A stretch of DNA of 9,769 nucleotides, taken from NCBI GenBank assembly GCA_009780545.1, contig WQZW01000030.1, forward strand, positions 1-9,769, read 5' to 3'. The notes below the pieces were generated by a model. It saw only the letters and a list, made by a program, of their open reading frames with translations, was not told the origin of the DNA and ran no database searches. Position numbers and translations under genes: made by a program. This document shows, one piece after another, positions 1 to 7,155 of the stretch (positions are counted from its first letter, which is position 1; every line of letters starts with the position of its first letter). Source of the DNA: Treponema sp. Its GTDB lineage: Bacteria > Spirochaetota > Spirochaetia > Treponematales > Breznakiellaceae.

Positions 1-626
1 AGGTCAAGGACGTGATCATCATCAACGAGAAGTCGCGCAAGGCCCTGGCCCTGGTCGCCGATTCGGTGCTTTCGCTGGCCATCGGCAAGCAGGGGCTGAA
101 CGTCCGCCTTGCCAACAAGCTCACCGACTGGATGATCGACGTGAAGACCGAGAGCCAGTTCGCCCAGATGGACATCGCCGCCGAATCCAGGCGGGCGGTT
201 TCCGAACTTTTCGCCGACACGGACGAGCAGGAATTTTCCCGCATCTGCGAGCTTCCCGAGGTGGATCAGGAAGTGGCGCAGCTCCTGCTTGATAACGGTA
301 TAGACTACATTGTAGACTTCCTTGAGCTGGGCCCGGAGCGGCTGGAGGCCATCGAGGGGCTTTCCGAGGAACGGCTCCGGGTATTGCGGGCGCTGATCGA
401 CGAATCGGTGGAGATCGTCGAGGTGGCCGAGGAGGAGGAAGCCGACGGGGAGCCGGAGGACGAGGGAGAGGAGTCCGAGGCTTCCGGGGACGAGGAAGGG
501 GACCAGGCGGACGAGATCGAGTGCCCCGAATGCGGGAAGACGTTTACCATCGACGCGGAAGGCTATTCCGCCGGCACCGTGGGCTGCCCGAACTGCGGCG
601 CGGAACTTGAACTGAGCTACGAATAA
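1..626 (+). CDS. nusA: Transcription factor NusA, C-terminal part (5' end outside window)
   Basis: NusA binds RNA polymerase and nascent RNA and modulates pausing, termination and antitermination. The reading frame is open from base 3, so the N-terminal domain, S1 domain and first KH domain lie upstream. The 207 visible residues begin in the second KH domain, with the typical stretch SLAIGKQGLNVRLANKL and then WMIDVKTESQF. A helix-hairpin-helix-like segment follows at about residues 75-135 (ELPEVDQEVAQLLLDNG, then LEAIEGLSEERLRVLR). Next come an Asp/Glu-rich linker (about 139-172) and a C-terminal zinc ribbon with Cys174, 177, 195 and 198 of the fragment (CPECG and CPNCG). The ribbon is not part of the textbook NusA architecture. 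The gene is followed 24 bp later by infB, the usual operon partner. Identity is secure; the metal binding is inferred from cysteine spacing. Confidence 0.93.
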   Translation, partial: VKDVIIINEKSRKALALVADSVLSLAIGKQGLNVRLANKLTDWMIDVKTESQFAQMDIAAESRRAVSELFADTDEQEFSRICELPEVDQEVAQLLLDNGIDYIVDFLELGPERLEAIEGLSEERLRVLRALIDESVEIVEVAEEEEADGEPEDEGEESEASGDEEGDQADEIECPECGKTFTIDAEGYSAGTVGCPNCGAELELSYE

Positions 627-650
627 AGAAGAAGGGGAACAATAAGGTAG

Positions 651-3410
651 ATGGCAGAAGAAACCGACAAGACCCAGCCAAAGGCCGAGCTGATAAAACG
701 TGCGCCCGAGGCCCCGGCCGAGGGGAAGGGAGCTGGTTCCGTGCCCAAGGGCGGCGCCGAGGCCGGGGAACGCCGCAAGGTGGTCGTGGTGAAGAAGAAA
801 CCCGCCCCGCAGACCGGTTCCGGTCCTTCGACTGCCAGAAAACCCAAGATCGTCGTCTCCGGACAGGGGACCAAGGGGCTTCCCCGCAGGGACGATGCCG
901 ACACTCCGGGCGGATGGTCGGGTGGCCGACCGGACCGCGGCGGGGAAAGCCCCGCCGAATCCGCCCCCGGCACCGAGGTTTCCCGCGAAAGACCCGGTCC
1001 GACCGAATCCGCCCCGCTCCCGGAATCTTCGCAATCGGAGGCCCCGAAACCGGCGTTTCCCTTCGCCCAGCGTCCGGCGGTCGTTGCCGGCAGGGTGGGG
1101 GGCCGATTCGTCAACCGTCGCCCTGACGGCGGACGCAGACCGGAGGACCGCCCGGGAGATAATCGCCAGGGGGACGACCGTCCCGGCGACGACAGGCGGC
1201 CCCCGAGAAGGCCTGGCGGCGGCGGGTACCAAGGTACCGGGTACCAGGGCGGGCAGCAGAATTCCGGGGGTTCCTTCGACCGCCGACCTTCTTCGGACCA
1301 GGGATCGAGGCCGCCCGGCAGGTTCGGGCCGCCTTCCGGGAACCGGCCGGGAGGGTTTTCCGGCGGTCCCAGGTACGGACAGGGAGGCCCGAGGCCGCCC
1401 GGACAGGGCGGAGGCTACGGCGGCCCGCCCAGGCCGGGAATGTCCGGCCGTCCCGGAGGCTTTGCCCCGCGTCCCGGCGGACCGGGAAGGCCTGGATCGC
1501 CGCCTGCGGCCGGCACCTCGGAGAAGGGACCCGTCAAACGGAGTTTCAAGGCCAAGAAGCCGGTCTATAACCGCAAGGAAAAGGAACTCGAGATAGAGGG
1601 TAAACTCCTTCAGTCGAAAAAGAAAATCACCCATACGGCAAGTTCCGTTCCCAAATCCATCGAGATGATGGAAGTCATCTCCGTGTCCGAGCTTGCCAAG
1701 AAGATGAACCTCAAGGCATCGGAGCTCATTCAGCGGCTCATGCGGATGGGGATGATGGTAACGATCAACCAGCAGATCGACGCCGACACCGCCACGATCC
1801 TTGCCGCCGAGTACGGCACGGACGTGAAGATCGTCAGCCTGTACGACGAGACGGTGATCGAGACCGAGAGTGACGACGGCGCGGAACTATTGCCCAGGCC
1901 GCCGGTGGTTACCGTGATGGGCCACGTCGATCACGGCAAAACAAAATTGCTGGACGCGATCCGCAAGGCCGACGTGGTTGCCGGCGAGTTCGGCGGGATC
2001 ACCCAGCATATCGGGGCGTACATGGTCGATACTCCCCGGGGCAGCATCACCTTCCTGGACACGCCGGGACACGAAGCCTTTACCCGCATGCGGGCACGGG
2101 GAGCCCAGGTTACCGACATCGTGGTCCTGGTCGTGGCCGCCGACGACGGGGTCATGCCCCAGACGCTGGAGGCGATCAACCATGCCAAGGAGGCCAAGGT
2201 TCCCATCATCGTGGCCATCAACAAGATCGACAAGCCGGAGGCGAACCTCGACCGGGTCAAGAGCCAGCTTTCCGAACTGGGGCTGATGCCGGAGGACTGG
2301 GGCGGGCAGACGATGTTCGTGGAGATTTCCGCCCTGCAAAAACTCGGCATCGACAAGCTGATAGACGCCATCCTCCTGGAGGCGGAACTCGGCGACCTCA
2401 AGGCCAACTACGGGCGGGCAGCCGAGGGAAAGATCCTCGAGTCGCGGATAGACCATGGCCGGGGCATCGTCGCCACGGTGATGGTGGAAAGGGGGACGAT
2501 CGGCATCGGCGATTCCTTCGTCGCCGGCGTCTGGCCCGGCAAGGTGCGGGCGATCTTCAACGACAAGGGCGAGAAGCTCCGCCAGGCGACGCCGGCCATG
2601 CCGGTGGAAATACTGGGATTCGAGGGAATCCCCAACGCCGGCGATCCGCTGCAGGTGGTCGAGGACGAGAAGGTCGCGCGGGAGTACTCCTCCAAACGGC
2701 AGGAACTGAAGCGGTTCGAGGACACCAAGAACCTCAAGCGGGTTACCGTGGAGAACCTCCGGGACATGATCAACGAGGGTGCGGTCCAGGAGCTGAAGGT
2801 GATCATCAAGGCCGACGTGCAGGGTTCGGCCGAGGCACTGAAGAACAGCCTGGAGAAACTTTCCACCAACGAGATACGCCTCCATGTCATCCAGGCCCTG
2901 CCCGGCCCGATCAACGAGGGCGACGTGGACCTCGCCGTGGCTTCCAAGGCCATCGTCATTGGCTTCAACGTCCGGCCCCTGCCCAAGGCCAAGCACCTGG
3001 CCGACCAGGAAAAGGTCGACATCCGCAAATACAACGTCATCTACAAGGCGGTAGAGGAAATACAGCAGGCCATGGAGGGAATGCTCAAACCCGAGACCAG
3101 GGAGGAGGTCGTCGCCATGGTCGAGGTGCGGGACACCTTCAAGGTTCCGAAGATCGGCACCATCGCCGGCTGTTACGTCCAGAGCGGGACGGTCAAGCGG
3201 AGCTGCTCCGTCAACGTCATCCGGGACGAGATCGTCCTCCATCATGGGAAGATCGCCTCGCTGAAACGTTTCAAGGACGACGTGCGGGAGGTCGCATCGG
3301 GCTACGAGTGTGGCATGGGGATCGAGGGTTTCGACGCGATCAACGTCGGCGACCACTTCGAGGTGGTCGAAACGGTCGAGGTTGCCAGGAAGCTCGGCGG
3401 GGGAAGCTGA
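651..3410 (+). CDS. infB: Translation initiation factor IF-2
   Basis: IF-2 is the GTPase that brings initiator fMet-tRNA to the 30S subunit and promotes 50S joining. The protein has 919 residues. Residues 1-150 are charged and low-complexity, about 155-290 are Gly/Arg/Pro/Asp-rich, and 297-330 are Lys/Glu-rich. An IF2_N domain follows at about 336-392 ([18 protein letters not shown]). The G domain has G1 GHVDHGKT (424-431), G2 GGIT (448-451), G3 DTPGHE (470-475), G4 NKID (524-527) and G5 SAL (560-562). The beta-barrel domain II, domain III and the C-terminal fMet-tRNA-binding domain complete the protein, so it appears full length. ATG 651 is the first start after nusA. Its ribosome site is ambiguous: GGGG at 634-637 is rather far and AAGG at 644-647 rather close. 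The gene is probably co-transcribed with nusA and rbfA. Confidence 0.97.
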   Translation: MAEETDKTQPKAELIKRAPEAPAEGKGAGSVPKGGAEAGERRKVVVVKKKPAPQTGSGPSTARKPKIVVSGQGTKGLPRRDDADTPGGWSGGRPDRGGESPAESAPGTEVSRERPGPTESAPLPESSQSEAPKPAFPFAQRPAVVAGRVGGRFVNRRPDGGRRPEDRPGDNRQGDDRPGDDRRPPRRPGGGGYQGTGYQGGQQNSGGSFDRRPSSDQGSRPPGRFGPPSGNRPGGFSGGPRYGQGGPRPPGQGGGYGGPPRPGMSGRPGGFAPRPGGPGRPGSPPAAGTSEKGPVKRSFKAKKPVYNRKEKELEIEGKLLQSKKKITHTASSVPKSIEMMEVISVSELAKKMNLKASELIQRLMRMGMMVTINQQIDADTATILAAEYGTDVKIVSLYDETVIETESDDGAELLPRPPVVTVMGHVDHGKTKLLDAIRKADVVAGEFGGITQHIGAYMVDTPRGSITFLDTPGHEAFTRMRARGAQVTDIVVLVVAADDGVMPQTLEAINHAKEAKVPIIVAINKIDKPEANLDRVKSQLSELGLMPEDWGGQTMFVEISALQKLGIDKLIDAILLEAELGDLKANYGRAAEGKILESRIDHGRGIVATVMVERGTIGIGDSFVAGVWPGKVRAIFNDKGEKLRQATPAMPVEILGFEGIPNAGDPLQVVEDEKVAREYSSKRQELKRFEDTKNLKRVTVENLRDMINEGAVQELKVIIKADVQGSAEALKNSLEKLSTNEIRLHVIQALPGPINEGDVDLAVASKAIVIGFNVRPLPKAKHLADQEKVDIRKYNVIYKAVEEIQQAMEGMLKPETREEVVAMVEVRDTFKVPKIGTIAGCYVQSGTVKRSCSVNVIRDEIVLHHGKIASLKRFKDDVREVASGYECGMGIEGFDAINVGDHFEVVETVEVARKLGGGS
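1113..1512 (+). repeat. Gly/Arg/Pro-rich low-complexity region inside infB
   Basis: This part encodes IF-2 residues of about 155-288. It is almost entirely Gly, Arg, Pro, Asp, Ser and Gln, in loose motifs such as [27 protein letters not shown] and GRPG. The DNA echoes this with imperfect GGCCCGCCC-type units and three GGTACC palindromes at 1225, 1233 and 1240. The reading frame stays intact throughout. IF-2 N-termini are known to vary in length and composition between phyla, so this is a lineage-specific disordered segment. An RNA-binding role like that of eukaryotic RGG proteins is only an inference. Confidence 0.8.
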
Positions 3411-3413
3411 CCG

Positions 3414-3836
3414 ATGGCCGATTTCAGGACCGAGCGGCTGGGCCGGCAGATACGGCAGATGATCGGGGAGCTCATCCTCGAGGGCCGGATCAAGGACCGG
3501 CGGGTTTCCCCCTTCGTCTCGATCACCAGGGTCGAGGTTTCGGGCGACCTTTCCTATGCCGAGGTCTACGTCTCCGACATTCGGGAAGGGACGAAAATCG
3601 GGGAGGGGACGGAGGGCCTGCGGAATGCGGCCGGTTTCATCCGCTCGCTGCTCGGTTCCAGCCTCCATCTGAGGAAGATTCCCATACTGCGTTTCCATGC
3701 CGACACGAGCATTCGGGAAGGTTTCGACATGGTGGCCAAGATCGGGGAACTTGCCGAGGAGGCCCGAAGCCGCCCGGAAGCCGAAACGCCCCCGCCGGAA
3801 GATTCTTCCCAAGATTCCCCCGCCATGCCGGAATAA
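3414..3836 (+). CDS. rbfA: 30S ribosome-binding factor RbfA
   Basis: RbfA is a KH-fold factor that binds the immature 30S subunit near helix 1 of 16S rRNA and assists its late maturation and cold adaptation. The 140-residue protein shows the family layout: N-terminal helix RTERLGRQIRQMIGELI, a conserved VSITRVEVSGDLSYAEVYVS strand region, and the helix-kink-helix with the Ala-Ala-Gly kink in GLRNAAGFIRSLLG. A final strand RKIPILRFHADTSI follows. The last 30 residues or so form an acidic, Pro-rich tail unlike the conserved core. The start lies 3 bases after the infB stop, and GGGGGAAG at 3399-3406 within infB gives a good ribosome site, so the two are translationally linked. The next gene is not truB, the neighbour I would expect. 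Confidence 0.95.
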   Translation: MADFRTERLGRQIRQMIGELILEGRIKDRRVSPFVSITRVEVSGDLSYAEVYVSDIREGTKIGEGTEGLRNAAGFIRSLLGSSLHLRKIPILRFHADTSIREGFDMVAKIGELAEEARSRPEAETPPPEDSSQDSPAMPE

Positions 3837-3949
3837 TCACCGTTTTATCGTAAGATACCACCTTTCTCCGGCCAAGTCTGATCCAGTTTATGACTATTTT
3901 TTCCATTTAGTCTATCTGCTGTATGAAAACATCGTTTAAGTCTTGCTAC

Positions 3950-3978
3950 TTGTCTTAAAGGCCCCGAGTCGGTATAGT
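3950..3978 (+). promoter_or_regulatory. Predicted sigma70-type promoter of the TPR/glycosyltransferase/acyltransferase operon
   Basis: A -35-like TTGTCT (3950-3955, 4 of 6 consensus bases) and a -10 TATAGT (3973-3978, 5 of 6) are separated by exactly 17 bases, in the AT-rich gap after rbfA (3837-3984). The expected transcription start is about base 3985, the A of the ATG of the next gene. This would give a leaderless mRNA. No convincing Shine-Dalgarno is present; the nearest is GTGAGG at 3977-3982, only 2 bases from the ATG. The remainder of the gap shows a T6 run at 3897-3902 without a hairpin in front, so no intrinsic terminator for rbfA is recognised. Confidence 0.6.
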
Positions 3979-3984
3979 GAGGCC

Positions 3985-4725
3985 ATGAGAAGAATATGTC
4001 TGATCCCGTTCCTTTTGGCCGCGACCGTCGGCCTGCATGCCGAACGGGTTTCCGAACGGCTGATTCCCTTCAGGGATGCGGTTTACGAACAGAAATTGAA
4101 TGCCGACGAACTGAAGCCATTGTATACCCGAACGGTGGCCTCGGCACGGGAGGGCCTTTCCGGGACGGCCCTGAACCTGGCCCTTTCCAGGGCGGAGTTC
4201 CTTATGGGGAAGGCCCTGCTTTTCGAGGAGCGGAATCCGGAGGCCCGTTCCCACTTTACCGAGGGGCTCAGGCTGGCCGAGCTGGTACTTGCCGAGGAGC
4301 CGGGAGCCGAGGGCTGGGTTCTGCGGGGGGAAAACCTCGCCCACCTGATTCAGGCCAGCAACTGGACCTTCGCCATGGCCAACGGCCTGGACGTGGAAAA
4401 ATTCGCCCGCCGGGCCCTGGAACACGACCCCCGCAACGCCGCGGCCCGCTACCTTATCGCCGCGCGCTGGGTCTTTGCCCCCCGACCCTTCAACAACTTC
4501 AAGCGGGGCATACAGATGATGGAGGAGATCGTCGGGCAGGACAACATGGACAGGGACGACCTGTTCAACGTGAGGTCGGCCGTGGGATGGGCCCTCGTCC
4601 AGCAGCGGGAGTTCGAGCAGGCCCGCCCGTGGGTGCGGCTGGCCCTCGAAGTCTACCCCTCGAACCGGTTCGCCGCCGAGCTTATGTCCGCCATCGAGGC
4701 CGACCGCGGGGGAAGGGGCAGGTAA
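3985..4725 (+). CDS. Exported TPR-like helical-repeat protein of unknown function
   Basis: The product has 246 residues and is not recognised beyond its fold class. Residues 1-18 form a classic signal peptide: MRR, a hydrophobic stretch, then Gly-Leu-His-Ala before ERVSER. There is no lipobox cysteine, so a soluble periplasmic protein is likely. The rest is helical with TPR-like pairs: about 55-105 (ALSRAEFLMGKALLFEE and ARSHFTEGLRLAELVL), 133-155 (VEKFARRALEHDPRNAAARY) and 200-235 (VGWALVQQREFEQARPWV, then LALEVYPSNRFAAELM). A motif FAPRPFNNFKRGIQMMEEI sits between repeats. TPR proteins usually act as scaffolds. I chose ATG 3985 over an upstream in-frame TTG at 3943 because only 3985 begins with a signal peptide and sits right at the predicted transcription start. 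Its stop overlaps the next start by one base, so it probably works with the glycosyltransferase and acyltransferase. Confidence 0.75.
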   Translation: MRRICLIPFLLAATVGLHAERVSERLIPFRDAVYEQKLNADELKPLYTRTVASAREGLSGTALNLALSRAEFLMGKALLFEERNPEARSHFTEGLRLAELVLAEEPGAEGWVLRGENLAHLIQASNWTFAMANGLDVEKFARRALEHDPRNAAARYLIAARWVFAPRPFNNFKRGIQMMEEIVGQDNMDRDDLFNVRSAVGWALVQQREFEQARPWVRLALEVYPSNRFAAELMSAIEADRGGRGR

Positions 4726-5873
4726 TGGCCGAATACCTCTTCGATCTGCTCAGTCCCTTCTACTATCCGATCCTTATCGTGGTCGGCTGCTATTTCTTCC
4801 TCATGTCCCTGGCCAACCACTACGAGATGTGGCGGTTCAGCTCCGCCCCGGATATCTTCGAGGGACCGCTCGTGTCGGTGCTCGTGCCGGCAAGGAACGA
4901 GGAGGCCAATATCGAAAGGTGCCTTGCCTCCCTTCGCAACCAGCTCTACCGGAACTACGAGATTCTCGTCCTCAGCGACAATTCCACGGACAGGACCTGG
5001 GAGATCATAAGCCGGATCGCGGCCGAAGATCCGAGGGTCAGGGTTTTCAAGGGGGAGCCCCTGCCGGAGGACTGGTACGGCAAACCCTATGCCCTGCACC
5101 AACTGTCAGGCCATGCCGAGGGGGAAATCCTCCTGTTCACCGATGCGGACACCGTCCATGGCCCGACCAGCATTTCCTGGGCGGTAACCAACCTGCAAAA
5201 ACTCAAGGCCGACATGATCTCAGGATACGTCGGGCAGGTGTTCGGCAGTTTCGGCGAGAAGGTAACCGTTCCGGTGATGTTTTTTCTCACCGCCTTCGCC
5301 ATCCCGATCTTCCTGAACCGCTATGTCGGGGTGTCCTGGTTCTCGGCCGCCATCGGCCAATTCATCGCCATACGAAGGGAAGTCTTCGATGCGATAGGGG
5401 GCTGCGATTCCTTCAAGAAAAAAACCAGCGAGGACATCTACATGAGCCGGATCGTGAAACGGTACGGCTTTTCGACCCGGTTTCTCAGCGTCGCCGAGCA
5501 TGTGGGATGCAGGATGTACGGGGGATACCGCGCGGCGATCAACGGGATCGGGAAGAACATATTCGACTTCCTCGGCAAGAACACCGTGCACCTTTTTTTC
5601 CTGATGATCGTCGTGTTCTTCTTCCTGTTCTTCCCCCTGCCCCTGCTGTTCCTCAACATCGCCGCTTCCAGCCCCTGGACCATGCACATCCTAACCGTGG
5701 TTGTTCTATATACCCTCTGTTGGGTGTTCGCCTTCCTGGGGCAGAGATTGCCCTGGTGGTACGGCTTTCTCTGGCCGCTGCTGTTCCTCAACCTGATCTA
5801 CATGGCCGGCTGGTCCTGGTTCAGGACGGTTTCCGGCAGGGGCTTCAAATGGAAGGACAGGTCGGTAAGCTGA
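4725..5873 (+). CDS. Membrane family-2 glycosyltransferase (HpnB/CrtQ-like)
   Basis: This 382-residue enzyme should transfer a sugar from a nucleotide donor to a lipid acceptor at the inner membrane. One N-terminal membrane segment (about 12-32) precedes a GT-A domain. That domain has the nucleotide-binding strand VLVPARNEE (PARNEE 55-60), SDNSTD (84-89), the metal-binding Asp-Ala-Asp (D140, D142) in LLFTDADT, and the likely catalytic Glu236-Asp237 in TSEDIYMS. Two or three membrane helices follow (about 286-313, 320-338, 345-366), then a basic tail ending in GFKWKDRS. The EDWYGKPYALHQL and GKNIF stretches recall the hopanoid-associated HpnB and carotenoid CrtQ group. The substrate cannot be read from sequence. 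The ATG overlaps the previous stop (TAATG), with ribosome site AAGGGG at 4713-4718. The stop overlaps the next start (TGATG). Confidence 0.85.
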   Translation: MAEYLFDLLSPFYYPILIVVGCYFFLMSLANHYEMWRFSSAPDIFEGPLVSVLVPARNEEANIERCLASLRNQLYRNYEILVLSDNSTDRTWEIISRIAAEDPRVRVFKGEPLPEDWYGKPYALHQLSGHAEGEILLFTDADTVHGPTSISWAVTNLQKLKADMISGYVGQVFGSFGEKVTVPVMFFLTAFAIPIFLNRYVGVSWFSAAIGQFIAIRREVFDAIGGCDSFKKKTSEDIYMSRIVKRYGFSTRFLSVAEHVGCRMYGGYRAAINGIGKNIFDFLGKNTVHLFFLMIVVFFFLFFPLPLLFLNIAASSPWTMHILTVVVLYTLCWVFAFLGQRLPWWYGFLWPLLFLNLIYMAGWSWFRTVSGRGFKWKDRSVS

Positions 5874-6631
5874 TGCCCTACCGACACGGAAGACCGCCGA
5901 TGGATCTCTCGGTTTGGTTCCGCCTGGCCTCGGCCCTGGCCTACTACGCCGTCATTCCCGTCGCGGTCCTCATCAACTTCGTGCAGCACCTCACCGGCTA
6001 CAAACACCTTAGGCGGCTTAAGGGGATAAGGCGGGCGGTTACCGTCTCGAACCACACCACCTTCCTGGATCCGGTCAAGGTTTCCTGCCTGGCGCTTCCC
6101 GGCCTCATGTTCCAGACGTTGCTGGAGGCCACGGTGGAGCCCCCCTACCTGGGAACCTTTACCCGGCTCCTGGGCGGCGTCCCGATCCCCCGGGGGAAGC
6201 GCGGTTACCGCAGCCTCCTTGAGTCCTGCCGGAAGGGCTTCCGTTACCGCCGTTTCCTCCACTTTTACCCGGAAGGCGAGTGCTTCCTGTATAACCAGCG
6301 GATACGGCCCTTCCGGATCGGGGCCTTCAGGCTGGCCGCCGAGCTGGGCGTTCCGGTCGTGCCGTTGGTGACGGTTTTTTCCCCGGGCCCCTTTCCTCCC
6401 CGGTCCCTCCTCGGCCGTTCCCTGCCGACGGAAACCATGGTCGTCCTGGAACCGATACCGCCGGCCGATCATGTCAGGCGGGACGAATCCGGGGAGATTA
6501 CCGCAGAGTCGCTGAAGGACTTTGCCGAGTTCGTCAGGGGGAGGATGCAGGCCGAGATCGACCGACGGGGGGGGACGCAGGCGTTCTTTCGGGGACAGAT
6601 GGGAAGGCTGAAGGGGCTCAACGATGCGTGA
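5873..6631 (+). CDS. PlsC-type 1-acylglycerol-3-phosphate O-acyltransferase family protein
   Basis: The 252-residue protein belongs to the LPLAT/PlsC family, which moves acyl groups from acyl-ACP or acyl-CoA to lysophosphatidate or other hydroxyl acceptors. A hydrophobic N-terminal helix (about 16-38) anchors it. The four family blocks are visible: NHTTFLD (catalytic His61 and Asp66, HX4D), GVPIPRG (102-108), YPEGE (Pro133-Glu134-Gly135, acyl-acceptor block) and VPVVPLV (about 163-169). Start at 5873 is chosen because the ATG overlaps the glycosyltransferase stop, a sign of translational coupling; ATG 5900, nine codons on, is an alternative. Pairing with a lipid glycosyltransferase suggests acylation of a glycolipid, as in staphyloxanthin assembly, but ordinary phosphatidate synthesis cannot be excluded. 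Confidence 0.87.
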   Translation: MPYRHGRPPMDLSVWFRLASALAYYAVIPVAVLINFVQHLTGYKHLRRLKGIRRAVTVSNHTTFLDPVKVSCLALPGLMFQTLLEATVEPPYLGTFTRLLGGVPIPRGKRGYRSLLESCRKGFRYRRFLHFYPEGECFLYNQRIRPFRIGAFRLAAELGVPVVPLVTVFSPGPFPPRSLLGRSLPTETMVVLEPIPPADHVRRDESGEITAESLKDFAEFVRGRMQAEIDRRGGTQAFFRGQMGRLKGLNDA

Positions 6632-6654
6632 TCCGGCCTGCCCGCGGAGTTCCG

Positions 6655-6683
6655 GGTTCAAACTACCGAAGACAGTTTGAACC
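6655..6683. repeat. Perfect 10-bp inverted repeat upstream of the HU promoter
   Basis: GGTTCAAACT (6655-6664) is followed after a 9-base spacer by its exact reverse complement AGTTTGAACC (6674-6683). It starts 24 bases after the plsC-like stop and ends 5 bases before the -35 box of the next gene. There is no T-run after it, so it is not a canonical intrinsic terminator. Its place fits either an operator for the HU gene or an mRNA 3'-end structure. Confidence 0.6.
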
Positions 6684-6688
6684 GACGG

Positions 6689-6717
6689 TTGACGAAAAGG
6701 CGATATCGGTTTACAAT
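6689..6717 (+). promoter_or_regulatory. Strong predicted sigma70 promoter of the HU-family gene
   Basis: TTGACG (6689-6694) and TACAAT (6712-6717) each match the consensus at 5 of 6 bases and are 17 bases apart. Transcription should begin near 6724 and give a leader of about 20 bases. This is the best promoter in the window, as expected for an abundant nucleoid protein. Confidence 0.8.
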
Positions 6718-6734
6718 GTATCATTCTATCTTAC

Positions 6735-6739
6735 GGAGG
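6735..6739 (+). promoter_or_regulatory. Shine-Dalgarno site fixing the HU start
   Basis: GGAGG lies 5 bases before ATG 6745. It settles the start against a longer in-frame reading from ATG 6628, which would run through the promoter and inverted repeat and overlap the previous gene. Confidence 0.88.
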
Positions 6740-6744
6740 TCTTG

Positions 6745-7125
6745 ATGTCGGTTAAGCTGAAGAAAATTATGCGGAGAAATCCTGCAAACCCTTCCAATTC
6801 GAAATGGTATCTCACTCCCGAAAAGTCCGGGACGGTGCGGGTCAGGCAGTTGTCCAAGGAAGTCGGGGCGAAGGCGGACCTTCCCCCGGGCGACGTGCAG
6901 AAGGCGTTGAACGCCCTGATGGAACTGCTGCCGGAGTACCTGAAACAGGGAAACTCGGTCAAGCTGGAAGGCCTGGGCAGTTTCCGCGTCTCGGTGAAAA
7001 GCGAGGGGGCGAACGCTCCTGGCGAGCTTTCCTCCGGTAGCGTGAAAGGGGTGAAGGTCGTCTTCGTGCCCAGCGCGGAGCTGAAGCGGAATCTCGGCGA
7101 CGTTTCCTTTGCCATAGAGAAATAA
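6745..7125 (+). CDS. HU-related histone-like DNA-binding protein (HU-HIG type)
   Basis: The 126-residue protein is a DNABII superfamily member of the long, HU-related type, expected to bend and compact DNA in the nucleoid. It opens with a basic strand region (KLKKIMRRNPANPSNSKWYL) that ordinary 90-residue HU lacks. Then come the paired dimerisation helices (VRQLSKEVGAKADLPPGDVQ and ALNALMELLPEYL) and the strand block KLEGLGSFRVSVKSEG, equivalent to the HU signature. A final VKGVKVVFVPSAELKRNL closes the fold. This layout is best known from Bacteroidota, where many copies per genome occur. Here it has its own promoter and Shine-Dalgarno site and stands alone, between a lipid operon and a topoisomerase operon. 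Which sites it binds, or whether it acts as a general nucleoid protein, is not visible. Confidence 0.85.
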   Translation: MSVKLKKIMRRNPANPSNSKWYLTPEKSGTVRVRQLSKEVGAKADLPPGDVQKALNALMELLPEYLKQGNSVKLEGLGSFRVSVKSEGANAPGELSSGSVKGVKVVFVPSAELKRNLGDVSFAIEK

Positions 7126-7129
7126 ACGG

Positions 7130-7155
7130 GGGAACCGCCGGACTCGGCGGTTCCC
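7130..7155 (+). terminator. Perfect 11-bp GC-rich hairpin after the HU gene, no T-run
   Basis: GGGAACCGCCG (7130-7140) pairs fully with CGGCGGTTCCC (7145-7155) across a GACT loop, 4 bases after the HU stop codon. A second possible stem follows directly: GGCCTCCGC (7157-7165) with GCGGGGGCC (7179-7187), 9 pairs with one G-T, then TTTT at 7193-7196. The pair of stems probably ends or stabilises the HU transcript, but neither has the immediate T-run of a textbook terminator. Confidence 0.5.

Noticed and set aside
895..1596. 233-codon plus-strand frame within the infB N-terminus
   Set aside because: It is an Arg/Pro-rich alternate frame of the Gly/Arg/Pro-rich IF-2 segment with no start signal or domain of its own.
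1887..3812. 641-codon open frame on the minus strand opposite infB and rbfA
   Set aside because: It mirrors the codon structure of two certain genes. GC-rich third positions suppress stops on the opposite strand, and its Asp/Leu/His/Gly-rich sequence shows no domain.
4829..5872. Long N-terminal extension of the acyltransferase frame
   Set aside because: The stretch lies wholly within the glycosyltransferase gene in another frame, is Arg/Pro/Gly-rich, and lacks any family motif. The PlsC homology begins after ATG 5873.
6651..6683. tRNA-like GGTTCAAACT sequence resembling a T-arm
   Set aside because: No matching T-stem, anticodon arm or acceptor stem is present around it. The sequence is explained by the 10-bp inverted repeat.
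6628..6744. 39-residue N-terminal extension of the HU protein
   Set aside because: It would cross the inverted repeat and strong promoter, and GGAGG sits at the right distance before ATG 6745.
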